A DNA stretch of 64,000 nt from Bosea sp. OAE506 (GCF_040546595.1 NZ_JBEPOB010000001.1:813501-877500), one strand, 5' to 3'; counted from the first letter of the stretch, positions 20,544-29,287 are shown. Program-made: numbers and translations. Notes: a model not told the origin generated them from the sequence alone.

Positions 20544-20782
20544 CGTCCGTCTCCGGGGCTCGTCGGCATCGATGGCCGCGGCTTTCCCGTGAAAGCGTGG
20601 CCGACCGAGCCTGCATGCGAAAGGTTCCGCGCCGCCCCGAGGGTTGCGCAAGTGGCGGGCTTATGACGGATGGCCCAGTCCAAGTCAATGCCGAAGGCGC
20701 CTCCTGCGGCGAAGCCGCGCGCCGGTTTCGCGCAGCGTTCCGCCCCGGCTTGCGCTCGCGCGCCCGATCACCGATATAGCGG

Positions 20783-20880
20783 GCGGGAGGTTGGCGAGGG
20801 ACGTCTCACTCGCCAACCGGGTCAGGTCCGGAAGGAAGCAGCCCTAACGAGACCGAACGGGTCTTCGTCCAGCCTCCCAC
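20783..20880 (+). ncRNA. ffs: Small signal recognition particle RNA (4.5S)
   Basis: The universal SRP domain IV apical sequence GGTCAGGTCCGGAAGGAAGC is at 20819-20838, followed by AGCC. The terminal stem pairs GGGAGG (20785-20790) with CCTCCC (20873-20878), giving a hairpin of about 97 bases, the bacterial small-SRP size. It lies directly upstream of dnaX as in many Alphaproteobacteria. End positions are accurate to a few bases. Confidence 0.93.
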
Positions 20881-20992
20881 CTCCGCCGGCGGGCGCCCGG
20901 CGGCCGGGGTCGCGCCGCCGCCCTGTCCCGCAGCGGGCGGCACCCCGATAACGGGCGTTGACCCCCATGCGGCGAACCGCCAAACCAGACCG

Positions 20993-22867
20993 ATGAGCGA
21001 CGATACGACCGCAGTGCCTCCGGCCGACGAGCCGGGATTCGCCGGCTTCGACCCGGCTCCCGCACTGCTGGCTTCCGCGCCTCTGGCCGCGTCAGCGGCC
21101 TCGCCCTATCGCGTGCTCGCCCGCAAGTACCGGCCTGCCCATTTCGGCGACCTGATCGGCCAGGACGCGATGGTGCGCACCCTCACCAACGCCTTCGCCG
21201 CCGGGCGCATCCCGCAGGCCTGGATGCTGACCGGCGTCCGCGGCGTCGGCAAGACCACGACCGCCCGCATCCTCGCCCGCGCCCTGAACTACCAGACGGC
21301 CGATGGCGGTGGCGGGCCGACGACGAATCTCGAGACCTTCGGCATCCACTGCAAGGAGATCATCGAGGGCCGGCATATCGACGTGCAGGAGATCGACGCG
21401 GCTTCCAACAACGGCGTCGACAACATCCGCCAGATCAACGACGCGGTGCGCTACGCTCCCGTCTCGGCCCGCTACAAGGTTTATATCGTCGACGAGGTGC
21501 ACATGCTCTCGACGGGGGCCTTCAACGCCTTCCTGAAGACGCTGGAGGAGCCGCCGCCGCATGCGCGCTTCATCTTCGCGACGACGGAAATCCGCAAGGT
21601 CCCGGTGACGGTGCTCTCGCGCTGCCAGCGCTTCGACCTGCGCCGCGTCGATGCCGGAGTGCTGGTCTCGCATCTTTCCGGAATCTGCCGGACGGAGAAC
21701 GTCTCGGCCGAGGACGAGGCGCTCGCCGCGATCGCGCGCGCCGCCGAGGGCTCGGTGCGCGATTCGCTCTCGATCCTCGACCAGGCGATCGCCCATGCCG
21801 CCGGCACGATCACGCTGGACGACGTCCGCTCCATGCTCGGCCTCGCCGACCGGGTGCGCGTCATCGACCTGTTCGAGGCGGTGATGAAGGGCGACATCGC
21901 CTCGGCGCTGGGCGAGCTGCGCGCGCAGTACGACGCCGGTGCCGATCCTGCCGTTGTTCTCTCCGATCTCGCCGAATTCACCCATCTGGTGACGCGCCTC
22001 AAGCTCGTGCCCGACGCCGTGAAGGACAACAGCCTGGCCCAGGCGGAGCGCGTGCGCGGCGGCGATTTCGCCCAGCGCCTGTCGATCCGCATCCTCGCGC
22101 GGACCTGGCAGATGCTGCTGAAGGGCCTCGGCGAGGTGAAGCAGGCCGACCGGCCGATCATGGCCGCCGAGATGGTACTGGTGCGGCTGGCGCACGCCGC
22201 CGACCTGCCGACCCCCGACGAGGCGCTGCGCATGCTGCGCGACGGCTCGGGCGCCGTGGGCGGCCAGGCCGCCACTTCGGCCCCGCGGCCGCCCTCGGGC
22301 GGCGGCAACACCGCCCTGGCGGCGCGGCCCGTGCTGGCGAGCGCCAACCCGGCCCCCGCCATGGCGCCTGCCCCGCGTGCCCAGGCCCTGCCGGCCGTCA
22401 GCGTCGCCTCGCTGGAGGATGTCGTCGCGCTCGCCTCGCAGCATCGCGACATCACGCTGAAGCTGGCGCTGGAGCGCGATGTGCGCCCGGTGCGCTTCGA
22501 GCAGGGGCGGATCGAGTTTTCGGTGGCGAGCGGCAGTTCGCGCACGCTCGCGACGGATCTCTCGCGGCGCCTGAAGGAATGGACCGGCCAGACCTGGATG
22601 GTCGCCGTCGTTAATGCCGAGGGCGGCGCAACCCTGCGCGAGCAGGCCGAGGCCGCCAAGGGCCAGCGCGAAAGCGACGCGGCCTCGCACCCGGCCGTCA
22701 AGGCCGTACTCGAACGCTTTCCCGGCGCGCGCATCGTCGATGTGCGCGATCCGCGTGCGGCCGAGCCGGATAACGCGGCCACGGTCGCGCCGGCCGACGA
22801 GTATCTGCCCGACGGGGAGCCGCTCTTCGACGATGCGGAACCCGATTTCGACGGCATCGATTTCTGA
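20993..22867 (+). CDS. dnaX: DNA polymerase III subunit gamma/tau
   Basis: 624 residues. Clamp-loader ATPase: Walker A GVRGVGKTTTAR (about residue 82), Walker B VDEVHMLS (about 166), sensor TTEIRKVPVTVLSRCQRF. The zinc module of E. coli-type DnaX, normally with four cysteines after Walker A, is degenerate here with only one Cys (GIHCKE). A Pro/Ala linker around 420-465 leads into the tau-like C-terminal domain. I saw no A-rich slippage signal for a shorter gamma form. Forms ffs-dnaX-ybaB-recR. Confidence 0.96.
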   Translation: MSDDTTAVPPADEPGFAGFDPAPALLASAPLAASAASPYRVLARKYRPAHFGDLIGQDAMVRTLTNAFAAGRIPQAWMLTGVRGVGKTTTARILARALNYQTADGGGGPTTNLETFGIHCKEIIEGRHIDVQEIDAASNNGVDNIRQINDAVRYAPVSARYKVYIVDEVHMLSTGAFNAFLKTLEEPPPHARFIFATTEIRKVPVTVLSRCQRFDLRRVDAGVLVSHLSGICRTENVSAEDEALAAIARAAEGSVRDSLSILDQAIAHAAGTITLDDVRSMLGLADRVRVIDLFEAVMKGDIASALGELRAQYDAGADPAVVLSDLAEFTHLVTRLKLVPDAVKDNSLAQAERVRGGDFAQRLSIRILARTWQMLLKGLGEVKQADRPIMAAEMVLVRLAHAADLPTPDEALRMLRDGSGAVGGQAATSAPRPPSGGGNTALAARPVLASANPAPAMAPAPRAQALPAVSVASLEDVVALASQHRDITLKLALERDVRPVRFEQGRIEFSVASGSSRTLATDLSRRLKEWTGQTWMVAVVNAEGGATLREQAEAAKGQRESDAASHPAVKAVLERFPGARIVDVRDPRAAEPDNAATVAPADEYLPDGEPLFDDAEPDFDGIDF

Positions 22868-22883
22868 CGGAGGAGTTTTCGCG

Positions 22884-23204
22884 ATGCGCGACATCATGGG
22901 CCTGATGAAGCAGGCGCAGGAGATGCAGCAGAAGATGGCCAATGTGCAGGCCGAACTCGACACGATCGAGGTCGAGGGCGCGGCTGGCGGCGGCATGGTC
23001 ACCGTGACGATGACCGCCAAGGGTGAGGTCAAGTCGGTGAAGATCGACCCGTCCCTGATGGTCGTGGACGAGCGCGAGATCCTCGAGGACCTGGTCGTGG
23101 CCGCCTGCGGCGATGCCCGCACCCGCGCCGAACGCGTGATGCAGGAGCGCATGTCCGAGATCACCAAGGGCCTGCCGATCCCGCCCGGGATGAAGCTGTT
23201 TTAA
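22884..23204 (+). CDS. YbaB/EbfC family nucleoid-associated protein
   Basis: 106 residues from ATG 22884, with GGAGGAG at 22869-22875. MRDIMGLMKQAQEMQQKM is the family's N-terminal helix, and the C-terminal PPGMKLF matches the usual end. Characterised members are dimeric DNA-binding proteins. It starts 16 bp after dnaX and precedes recR, the conserved context. Confidence 0.95.
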   Translation: MRDIMGLMKQAQEMQQKMANVQAELDTIEVEGAAGGGMVTVTMTAKGEVKSVKIDPSLMVVDEREILEDLVVAACGDARTRAERVMQERMSEITKGLPIPPGMKLF

Positions 23205-23213
23205 TCCGCGGCC

Positions 23214-23293
23214 GTCATGCCCGGGCTTGACCCGGGCATCTCTGCTTCGAGAACCATTCTGCAGGAGACGGTCGGGTTAAGCCCGACCATGAC
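23214..23293 (+). repeat. Bipartite palindromic intergenic repeat, copy 5
   Basis: GTCATGCCCGGGCTTGACCC starts at 23214; the right half is GGTCGGGTTAAGCCCGACC followed by ATGAC ending at 23293. Its right hairpin is shared with copy 6 (62.1 kb), not with copies 1, 3 and 4, so two right-half subtypes exist. It separates ybaB from recR on the plus strand. Confidence 0.83.
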
Positions 23294-23308
23294 GCGAGTT
23301 ACACCTCC

Positions 23309-23914
23309 ATGTCCCGCGCCATCGCCGGTCCCGAGATCGAGCGGCTGATCCAGTTGCTCGCCAAGCTGCCGGGGCTCGGGCCCCGCTCGGCCAGGCGTGC
23401 CGCGCTGCATCTGGTGAAGAAGCGCGAGGCCCTGCTCGGCCCGCTCGCCGAGGCGATGGCCGTGGCGCGGGAGAAGATCGTGGTCTGCTCGACCTGCGGG
23501 AATGTCGACACCAGCGACCCCTGCGGGCTCTGCCGCGATCCACGCCGCGAGGACGGGCTGATCGTCGTCGTCGCCGACATTTCCGACCTCTGGGCGCTGG
23601 AGCGCTCGGGCGCCGTGCCCGGGCGCTACCATGTGCTGGGCGGCGTGCTCTCGGCGCTGGACGGGGTCAGGCCCGAGCATCTCTCGCTCGATGCGCTGGT
23701 GGCGCGCGCCTCCGACCCGGCCGTGAAAGAGATCATCCTGGCGCTGAGCGCCACGGTCGATGGCCAGACCACGGCGCATTTCATCACCGATCTCTTGGCG
23801 CATCTGCCGCTCAAGGTGACCAAGCTCGCCCATGGCGTGCCCGTCGGCGGCGAGCTCGACTATCTCGACGACGGCACGCTGGCCGCCGCGATCCGCCAGC
23901 GCACCGGTTTCTGA
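23309..23914 (+). CDS. recR: Recombination protein RecR
   Basis: 201 residues. With RecF and RecO it loads RecA at gaps. The N-terminal HhH-like segment ([16 protein letters not shown]), the intact four-cysteine zinc finger (CSTCGN...CGLC, about residues 57-72), the Toprim motif VVADISDL and the C-terminal [22 protein letters not shown] end are all present. Separated from ybaB by repeat copy 5, so coupling to dnaX-ybaB may be weakened. Confidence 0.97.
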   Translation: MSRAIAGPEIERLIQLLAKLPGLGPRSARRAALHLVKKREALLGPLAEAMAVAREKIVVCSTCGNVDTSDPCGLCRDPRREDGLIVVVADISDLWALERSGAVPGRYHVLGGVLSALDGVRPEHLSLDALVARASDPAVKEIILALSATVDGQTTAHFITDLLAHLPLKVTKLAHGVPVGGELDYLDDGTLAAAIRQRTGF

Positions 23915-23927
23915 CGGCGGGCCGCGG

Positions 23928-24653
23928 TCAGAACTTGTAGGCGACGCTGGCGCGCAGGGTGTGGAAGGTCGGCTCCTGGCGCACCGCCAGCCCCAGCAGC
24001 GGGCCGCGGGCCGCCTGACCGACCTTGCCGAAATCGCTGTAGCGGTATTCCGCGCCCAGGATCAGATTGTCCGTATAGGCGAAGGACACGCCGGCGCCGG
24101 CCGTCCAGCCGGTCCGCGACCGGTCGATGCTCTCGGGCGCGGCGGCGGCCGCTCCGGCGAGGTGGTAGCTGAATTCGGTGAAGGCCGCGCCGCCGGTGGC
24201 GTAGATCATGAATCGGTCGAGGGCGAAGCCGGCGCGCCCGCGCAGCGACCCCTGCCAGTCGCGCGTGATCCGCGCCGAGATGCCGGGCGCGACCAGCGTC
24301 TCGCCGCCGTCCAGCGCCTCGATGTCGCCCTCGATGCCGAAGACGAGGCTGCCGGTCTGATAGGTGAAGCCCGCATGGCCGCCGCCGAGCGCCGCATCCG
24401 AGCTCTGGCGGAAGGCGGCGCCGTTGAAGGCCCGGCCGAGCGTGTCCGACAGGGTCGTCCTGTCGCGGCCCCAGGCATAACCGGCCTGAACGCCGAGATA
24501 GACGCCGGTCCAGGAATAGAAGGACGGCAGCGCCGGGGCCGGTGGCAGCTGGCGGGACGAGGGCATGTCGGCGGCCCATGCGGGAGAGAGCGCCAGCCAG
24601 GCGCCGCACAGGGCGGACACGCCGGCGAGAGCCGCTTTCTTGTGCATCGTCAT
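23928..24653 (-). CDS. Outer-membrane beta-barrel protein (Omp25/Omp31-like)
   Basis: 241 residues (a start at 24647 is equally possible). Signal peptide ending SPAWA-ADM, a short Pro-rich linker, then SFYSWTGVYLGVQAGYAWG, the first strand typical of Hyphomicrobiales Omp25/Omp31 proteins. Alternating beta-strand pattern throughout and a terminal Phe (SVAYKF) for BAM recognition. Probably an abundant small-barrel surface protein. It is convergent with recR, only 13 bp apart. Confidence 0.88.
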   Translation of the reverse strand: MTMHKKAALAGVSALCGAWLALSPAWAADMPSSRQLPPAPALPSFYSWTGVYLGVQAGYAWGRDRTTLSDTLGRAFNGAAFRQSSDAALGGGHAGFTYQTGSLVFGIEGDIEALDGGETLVAPGISARITRDWQGSLRGRAGFALDRFMIYATGGAAFTEFSYHLAGAAAAAPESIDRSRTGWTAGAGVSFAYTDNLILGAEYRYSDFGKVGQAARGPLLGLAVRQEPTFHTLRASVAYKF

Positions 24654-24772
24654 CGCAGCCTCAACGCTTTTACGAAACGGGGAACAGGCCGCGGGGCGAG
24701 CGGCTGTCTCGACGATCAGAAAGCATTAAGGTTAACGAGCGGCTAACTCCGGGCCGCTCGCCGACAGGCCCG

Positions 24773-24797
24773 GAACCTTCGCGCAGGCGCGCCGTTG
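24773..24797 (+). promoter_or_regulatory. EcfG-type promoter upstream of yihY
   Basis: GGAAC at 24773-24777 and CGTT at 24794-24797 with a 16-base spacer, an exact match to the EcfG consensus. The -10 element ends 48 bases before the yihY ATG. Confidence 0.75.
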
Positions 24798-24845
24798 CTA
24801 GGCGGTGCTGCCGCAGCGAGACCACGCGGCAGTGGAGCGTTCTGC

Positions 24846-25895
24846 ATGTCCCTTCTAAAACGGATCACGGGTGCCGCCGGGGCGGGCGTTGTCCTGGGCT
24901 ACGCGGCCGAAATCGTGTCGCGCAAGCTGTCGCGCGGCAGCCGCGAGGCCGCGCGCGGGCGCATGGCGCAGGTGCCGTGGCAGATGACCTGGCTCGGCTG
25001 GAAGGACGTGATGCTGCGCTTCGCGGCCAATGTCGCGGACAACCGGATCAGCTCGCTCGCCGGCGCTGTGGCCTTCTTCACGCTGCTGTCGATGGTGCCG
25101 GCCCTGTCGCTGCTGGTCACCATCTACCGCTACCTGACGGACCCTGCGACGATCGCCGAGCAGCTCGACGCGGTCACGACAGTGTTTCCGCAGGCCGCTC
25201 GCGAACTGATCCACGAACAGGCGATGCGGCTCGCGGCCCAAGACGTCCAGGTCCTGTCCCTGACCTTCCTGATCAGCTTCGGGGTCGCGGCCTGGTCCGC
25301 CAATGCGGCGGTGAAGGCGGTCTTCGACGCGCTCAACATCATCTATCGCGAGCAGGAGAAGCGCAGTTTCATCAAGCTCAACCTGATCTCGCTGGCGACG
25401 ACGATCAGCGGCGTCGTGCTGCTGGTGGCCGCGCTCACCGTCATCGCCAGCCTGCCCGTCGTCACCGCGCTGTTCCCCTTCGCCTTCGAACTGGAGCGGC
25501 TGATCCGCCTGGTGCGCTGGCCGGCCTTCTTCCTGATGGCGACGCTCGCCATCGCGGCGCTCTACTGGATCGGCCCCAGCCGGGAGCGCGCCCGTTTCGT
25601 CTGGGTGATGCCGGGCGCCGTCGCGGCCGCCCTGCTCTGGGCCGGCGCCTCCTGGGCGTTCTCCTGGTATGTCGGCACGCTCGGAAACTACACGGCGACC
25701 TATGGCTCGCTGGCGACCATCGTCGTGTTCATGACCTGGCTCTGGCTGTCGGCGATGATCGTGCTCGCCGGCGCCGAGTTCAACGCCGAGCTCGAGCATC
25801 AGACCGCCCACGACACCACGACCGGCACGCCCAAGCCGATGGGGCTGCGCGGCGCCCGGATGGCCGACACGATCGGCCCGCCCGCCGCCGGCTAG
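24846..25895 (+). CDS. YihY/BrkB family membrane protein
   Basis: 349 residues from ATG 24846. Six or so transmembrane helices: the family core begins AGAVAFFTLLSMVPALSLLV (about residue 80) and includes the GNYTATYGSLATIVVFMTWL segment. YihY/BrkB proteins are inner-membrane proteins of uncertain function; the old RNase BN label is wrong. An exact EcfG promoter just upstream places it in the general stress regulon here. The oxidoreductase gene 63 bp downstream may be co-transcribed. Confidence 0.9.
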   Translation: MSLLKRITGAAGAGVVLGYAAEIVSRKLSRGSREAARGRMAQVPWQMTWLGWKDVMLRFAANVADNRISSLAGAVAFFTLLSMVPALSLLVTIYRYLTDPATIAEQLDAVTTVFPQAARELIHEQAMRLAAQDVQVLSLTFLISFGVAAWSANAAVKAVFDALNIIYREQEKRSFIKLNLISLATTISGVVLLVAALTVIASLPVVTALFPFAFELERLIRLVRWPAFFLMATLAIAALYWIGPSRERARFVWVMPGAVAAALLWAGASWAFSWYVGTLGNYTATYGSLATIVVFMTWLWLSAMIVLAGAEFNAELEHQTAHDTTTGTPKPMGLRGARMADTIGPPAAG

Positions 25896-25958
25896 ACCGA
25901 CGCCTTCCCGCAGCCTTTCCTCCGCCGGCGCTCGCCGCCGGATACGGAGTGTCACGCC

Positions 25959-27200
25959 ATGCTCGATCCCGACAGTACCCGCCATGAAGACCTGCGCAGC
26001 GGCGCAAGCCCCTGGCTCTCCGGACCACCCCGGCCCGCCAGCATCGGCCTTGCCTCCGACACGCGCTGCGACGTCGCGATCATCGGCGGCGGCATCACCG
26101 GCGCGCTGGCGGCAGAGCATCTGACCGGCCTCGGCCATGACGTGATCATCGTCGATCGCGAGCGCGAGGGCTTCGGCAGCACGGCGGCCAGCACCGCGAT
26201 GCTGCAATGGGAGATCGACCTGCCCCTGCGCCGGCTCGCCGAACTCTACGGTTTCGAGAAGGCGGCGGACGTCTACCGGCGCAGCTTCAAGGCCGTGGAG
26301 GGCCTGATCGAGAGCGTCGCGACGCTCGGGCTCGGCGCCGCCTTCCATCCCCGCGACACGGTCTATCTGGCGGCGGGCGATATCGGGCCTCGCGAGCTGA
26401 TGGAAGAGTGCGCCCTGCGGGTTAAGGCCGGGCTGCCGGGGCAATTGCTCGACCATGCGGCGCTGCTCGGCCATTACGGCTTCGACCGGGCCGCCGCGAT
26501 CGTCTCCCCCGGCTCGGCCGAGGGCGATCCGCTCAGCCTCTGCCACGCGCTGCTCCATGTCGCGGCGCAACGCGGCGCGCGGCTCGTCCGCGGCGAGGCG
26601 GTTGCCTTCGACAGCACGCCCGGCAGCGCCATGGTGCAGCTCGCCTGCGGCCGCACCATCGAGGCCGGGCATGTCGTGCTGGCGACGGGCTATGTCATGC
26701 CCGACTGCGTGCACAGCGATCTCCATCGCGTCGCCTCGAGCTGGGCGATCGCGACGCTGCCGCAGGCGAGCGAGGTGCTCTGGCCGGGTCCCGGCCTCGT
26801 CTGGGAGGCCTCGGAGGACTACGTCTACTGCCGCACCACCGTCGACGGGCGCATCATCATCGGCGGCGAGGACGAGGACAACGACGATCCGGATCACCGC
26901 AAGGCGGCCGGACCGCAAAAGACGGCCGCGCTCCTCGCCAAGCTGCAGGCCCTGGTACCCGGAGCGGCACCGACCCTCGGCCATGCCTGGTCGGGTGCCT
27001 TCGGCCAGACGGCCGACGGCCTGCCGCTGATCGGGCGCGTTCCCGGTCATCCCCGGCTGCTCGCGGCCTATGGCTATGGCGGCAACGGCATCACCTTCAG
27101 CTATCTCGCCTCGCGCTTGATGGGGGCGCTGATCGGCGGCATCGAGGCTCCCTGGTTCAGCCATTTCGCGATCGACCGGCCCGACCCGGCTCGCGGCTGA
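25959..27200 (+). CDS. FAD-dependent oxidoreductase, DAO family
   Basis: 413 residues. The FAD dinucleotide fold IIGGGITGALAAEHL lies near residue 30, ending in Asp of IIVDRER. The C-terminal DGLPLIGRVPG and GYGGNGITFSYLASRL are typical of D-amino-acid/glycine/sarcosine oxidase relatives (DadA-like). Probably oxidises an amine or amino acid; the substrate is unknown. It follows yihY on the same strand and may share its EcfG promoter. Confidence 0.87.
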   Translation: MLDPDSTRHEDLRSGASPWLSGPPRPASIGLASDTRCDVAIIGGGITGALAAEHLTGLGHDVIIVDREREGFGSTAASTAMLQWEIDLPLRRLAELYGFEKAADVYRRSFKAVEGLIESVATLGLGAAFHPRDTVYLAAGDIGPRELMEECALRVKAGLPGQLLDHAALLGHYGFDRAAAIVSPGSAEGDPLSLCHALLHVAAQRGARLVRGEAVAFDSTPGSAMVQLACGRTIEAGHVVLATGYVMPDCVHSDLHRVASSWAIATLPQASEVLWPGPGLVWEASEDYVYCRTTVDGRIIIGGEDEDNDDPDHRKAAGPQKTAALLAKLQALVPGAAPTLGHAWSGAFGQTADGLPLIGRVPGHPRLLAAYGYGGNGITFSYLASRLMGALIGGIEAPWFSHFAIDRPDPARG

Positions 27201-27321
27201 CAGGGGCAGGGTTGCGAGGCTGCAATCGCATGCTTGCAGCCCCTGCAGGAGACAAACCCGGCCACAATGGTCATGTCTCGGGCCGTGGCGCGTTTTGCCG
27301 CGAAGCGAAGAGGAGACGGCC

Positions 27322-28191
27322 ATGGCCGCTGTCGCTGATCTGTCGAGACCCGCTTTGGAAGCCTTGCAGGCCCCCTTCCACATCGGCACCGTCACGCTGC
27401 GCGTCACCGATCTGCCCGGACTGACGGCGTTCTATCGCGACGGCATCGGGCTTCGTGTGATCGCCGAAAGCGCCGACGCATCGGACCTTGGCATCGATGA
27501 CGAGGTTCTGGTGCGCCTCGAGCGGGGCGCGACCCGGCCCACCTCGGCCGCCGGTCTGTTCCATCTCGCCATCCTGCTGCCGTCTCGGGCCGATCTCGCC
27601 GACTGGCTGGCCCACGCCGCCACGATCCGGCTGCCGCTGGAAGGCGCGTCGGATCATCTCGTCAGCGAGGCGCTCTACCTGTCGGATCCGGAAGGCAACG
27701 GCATCGAGATCTATCGCGACCGTCCCCGGGCCGACTGGCCGCGGCGCGACGGCGCGATCCAGATGGCCACGGAACGGCTCGATCTGCAGGCCCTGCTCGC
27801 TGAAGCGAGGCCCGGCCGCTCTGCAGGGATGCCAGCCGGCACCCGCATGGGGCATATCCATCTGCGCGTCGGCGACACCGCTGCGGCGGAGGCCTTCTAT
27901 GCGGGCGCGCTCGGTTTCGAGCTGATGGTTCGCTATCCCGGCGCCAGCTTCCTGGCGAGCGGCGGCTACCACCACCACATCGCTGGCAATGTCTGGAACA
28001 GCCGTGGCGCCGGCCCGCGACAGCCGGGCGAGGCAGGGCTCGCCGCCTTCGAGATTGTCGCCCGCGATAGGGCCGATCTCGAAGCGATGCGCGGGCGCAT
28101 GATGGCGGCCGGCGGCCGGGAGGCCGGCTCTGGTGCGACGGTAGAGGATCCCTGGGGCAACCGGCTGGTGCTGGTACCCGCCCGCGCCTGA
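27322..28191 (+). CDS. VOC-family dioxygenase / glyoxalase-like protein, two domains
   Basis: 289 residues from ATG 27322, with AGGAG at 27311-27315. Two vicinal-oxygen-chelate modules: the N-terminal one has TLRVTDLPGLTAFYRD and EGNGIEIYRD; the C-terminal one has GHIHLRVGDTAAAEAFY and GYHHHIAGN. The arrangement resembles catechol-2,3-dioxygenase CatE of Bacillus. The first-domain position that usually holds a metal His (HVTLRV) is Thr here, so metal binding by both modules is not certain. No EcfG site seen upstream. Confidence 0.83.
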   Translation: MAAVADLSRPALEALQAPFHIGTVTLRVTDLPGLTAFYRDGIGLRVIAESADASDLGIDDEVLVRLERGATRPTSAAGLFHLAILLPSRADLADWLAHAATIRLPLEGASDHLVSEALYLSDPEGNGIEIYRDRPRADWPRRDGAIQMATERLDLQALLAEARPGRSAGMPAGTRMGHIHLRVGDTAAAEAFYAGALGFELMVRYPGASFLASGGYHHHIAGNVWNSRGAGPRQPGEAGLAAFEIVARDRADLEAMRGRMMAAGGREAGSGATVEDPWGNRLVLVPARA

Positions 28192-28220
28192 AGGCAAAAA
28201 GCCGCCGGAAACCGGCGGCT
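28191..28220 (-). terminator. Intrinsic terminator of the response-regulator gene
   Basis: Minus strand: AGCCGCCGG, loop TTT, CCGGCGGCT, then TTTT and GCCTT. The stem is 28200-28208 with 28212-28220; the T run is just below 28201. It lies 30 bases past the regulator stop and also abuts the end of the convergent VOC gene. Confidence 0.88.
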
Positions 28221-28249
28221 CGCCCATCGATTCAGTCTGCAGTCATGGC

Positions 28250-28621
28250 TCAGCCCTTGGCAGGCTGGGCGACCGCGGCCGTGACGAAGCTGGTGATCTC
28301 GCGCGTCGAGAAAGGCTTGCGCAGGAAGCGGACCTTGCGCAGCGGCTCGGGCACGTCGCTCGGCGTGGAGCCCGAGACGAAGGCGAAGGGCGTGCCCCTC
28401 AGCAGCAGGTTGGCGGCGACCTCGAATGTCTTGCCACCGACGACGTCGATGTCGAGCAAGGCGCAGGACAACGAAGCCGCCGTCGCCGCCCGATGGGCCT
28501 GCGACACGGAATCCACGACGATCAGTTCCGCCGCCGGGCCGAATTGCTCGGCCACAGCGGCTTCGATGTCCATCGCGATGAACGGATCGTCTTCGACAAT
28601 CAGGATGCGGATATCAGACAT
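28250..28621 (-). CDS. Single-domain response regulator, possible SdrG/MrrA-type GSR component
   Basis: 123 residues, a receiver domain alone. Acidic pocket EDD at 10-12, phospho-acceptor Asp57 in ALLDIDV, Lys102 in FLRKPF. The segment TPFAFVSGS (77-85) resembles the PFxFATG motif of the FAT GUY receivers, which include SdrG of Sphingomonas and MrrA of Caulobacter, phosphorelay nodes of the general stress response. An EcfG promoter lies 50 bases upstream. The SdrG-like role is inference from motif plus promoter. Confidence 0.85.
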   Translation of the reverse strand: MSDIRILIVEDDPFIAMDIEAAVAEQFGPAAELIVVDSVSQAHRAATAASLSCALLDIDVVGGKTFEVAANLLLRGTPFAFVSGSTPSDVPEPLRKVRFLRKPFSTREITSFVTAAVAQPAKG

Positions 28622-28671
28622 GGATCGCCGCTCCTCCCTTATTCTGCCAACGCTGACGTTATACGAACGAC

Positions 28672-28697
28672 AACGGCCTCGCGCTGGCTAATGTTCC
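28672..28697 (-). promoter_or_regulatory. EcfG-type promoter for the single-domain response regulator
   Basis: On the minus strand GGAAC (28697-28693) and CGTT (28675-28672) with a 17-base spacer. The -10 element is 50 bases upstream of the regulator ATG at 28621. Confidence 0.7.
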
Positions 28698-28744
28698 GGG
28701 ATGACGCCCTATCCGCTGCTACCTGACGTGCCATTCCACTCAAT

Positions 28745-28790
28745 TTGAGCCATTACGGTTAGCAAACCGTAACGTTTCTGAACGGCTCAA
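28745..28790. other. Nested inverted repeat at the 3' end of the DUF992 gene
   Basis: Outer arms TTGAGCC (28745-28751) and GGCTCAA (28784-28790) enclose inner arms TTACGGTT (28753-28760) and AACCGTAA (28765-28772). The structure overlaps the DUF992 stop codon. There is no T run after it on the minus strand, so it is not a standard intrinsic terminator; it could protect the 3' end or bind a protein. Confidence 0.4.
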
Positions 28791-29287
28791 CGACGCCGGC
28801 CCGAACCCGCCAGCGACAGCTCGAAGCCGGTGACGCCGACCGCGACATTGATGCCGCGTGCGCCCTGCAGCGAAAGCGGCTGCAACGTCACCTCATTGTT
28901 GTTGCCGCCCACGAGCAGATTGGCGCTGCCGCCGACACCCGCCGAGGCACCGGCCGTCGCGCCGCCGTAACGGCCGGCGAGGGCGCCCAGCGGCGCACGG
29001 GCATAGGGGCCGTAGACCCGCCACGACATCGTGCTGCTGCGGATGGTGCCGAGATCGAGCCCGAAGTTGCGGACGATACCGGTGTAGCGTTGGCTCGGGC
29101 CGCGACGCGGTGTGAAGGTGCAGTTCATCGGCCGCTGCGAGGTCACGACGAGACCGATTCCCGCGCCGACATTGCAGGTCAAACGCCCGGCCGGCGATCC
29201 GGACTGCGCCGCGGACGGCAGACTCGAAACCACGAGGGCGGTCGACGCGACAAAAGCAGCGCAGGCCGCCTTGGCAAAAGTGATCAT
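28787..29287 (-). CDS. DUF992 family exported protein
   Basis: 166 residues from the ATG at 29285-29287 (AGGAG seven bases upstream). Signal peptide ending PSAAQ. The mature part starts GRLTCNVGAGIGLVVTS and has MNCTFTP; this paired-Cys pattern and the LDLGTI and Gly-rich stretches are those of DUF992, a small alphaproteobacterial periplasmic family of unknown function. An exact EcfG promoter sits 32 bases upstream. Confidence 0.85.
   Translation of the reverse strand: MITFAKAACAAFVASTALVVSSLPSAAQSGSPAGRLTCNVGAGIGLVVTSQRPMNCTFTPRRGPSQRYTGIVRNFGLDLGTIRSSTMSWRVYGPYARAPLGALAGRYGGATAGASAGVGGSANLLVGGNNNEVTLQPLSLQGARGINVAVGVTGFELSLAGSGRRR

Noticed and set aside
17835..20666. A 943-codon plus-strand open frame opposite yidC, rnpA and rpmH
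   Set aside because: Same reason: an antisense shadow with repetitive Arg/Glu/Asp composition.
20993..22867. Programmed frameshift for a short gamma form of DnaX
   Set aside because: No A6G-like slippery heptamer followed by a hairpin was seen in the expected region.
24855..27407. An 850-codon minus-strand open frame opposite yihY and the flavoprotein gene
   Set aside because: Antisense to two genes with recognisable families; no motif, and composition typical of shadow frames.
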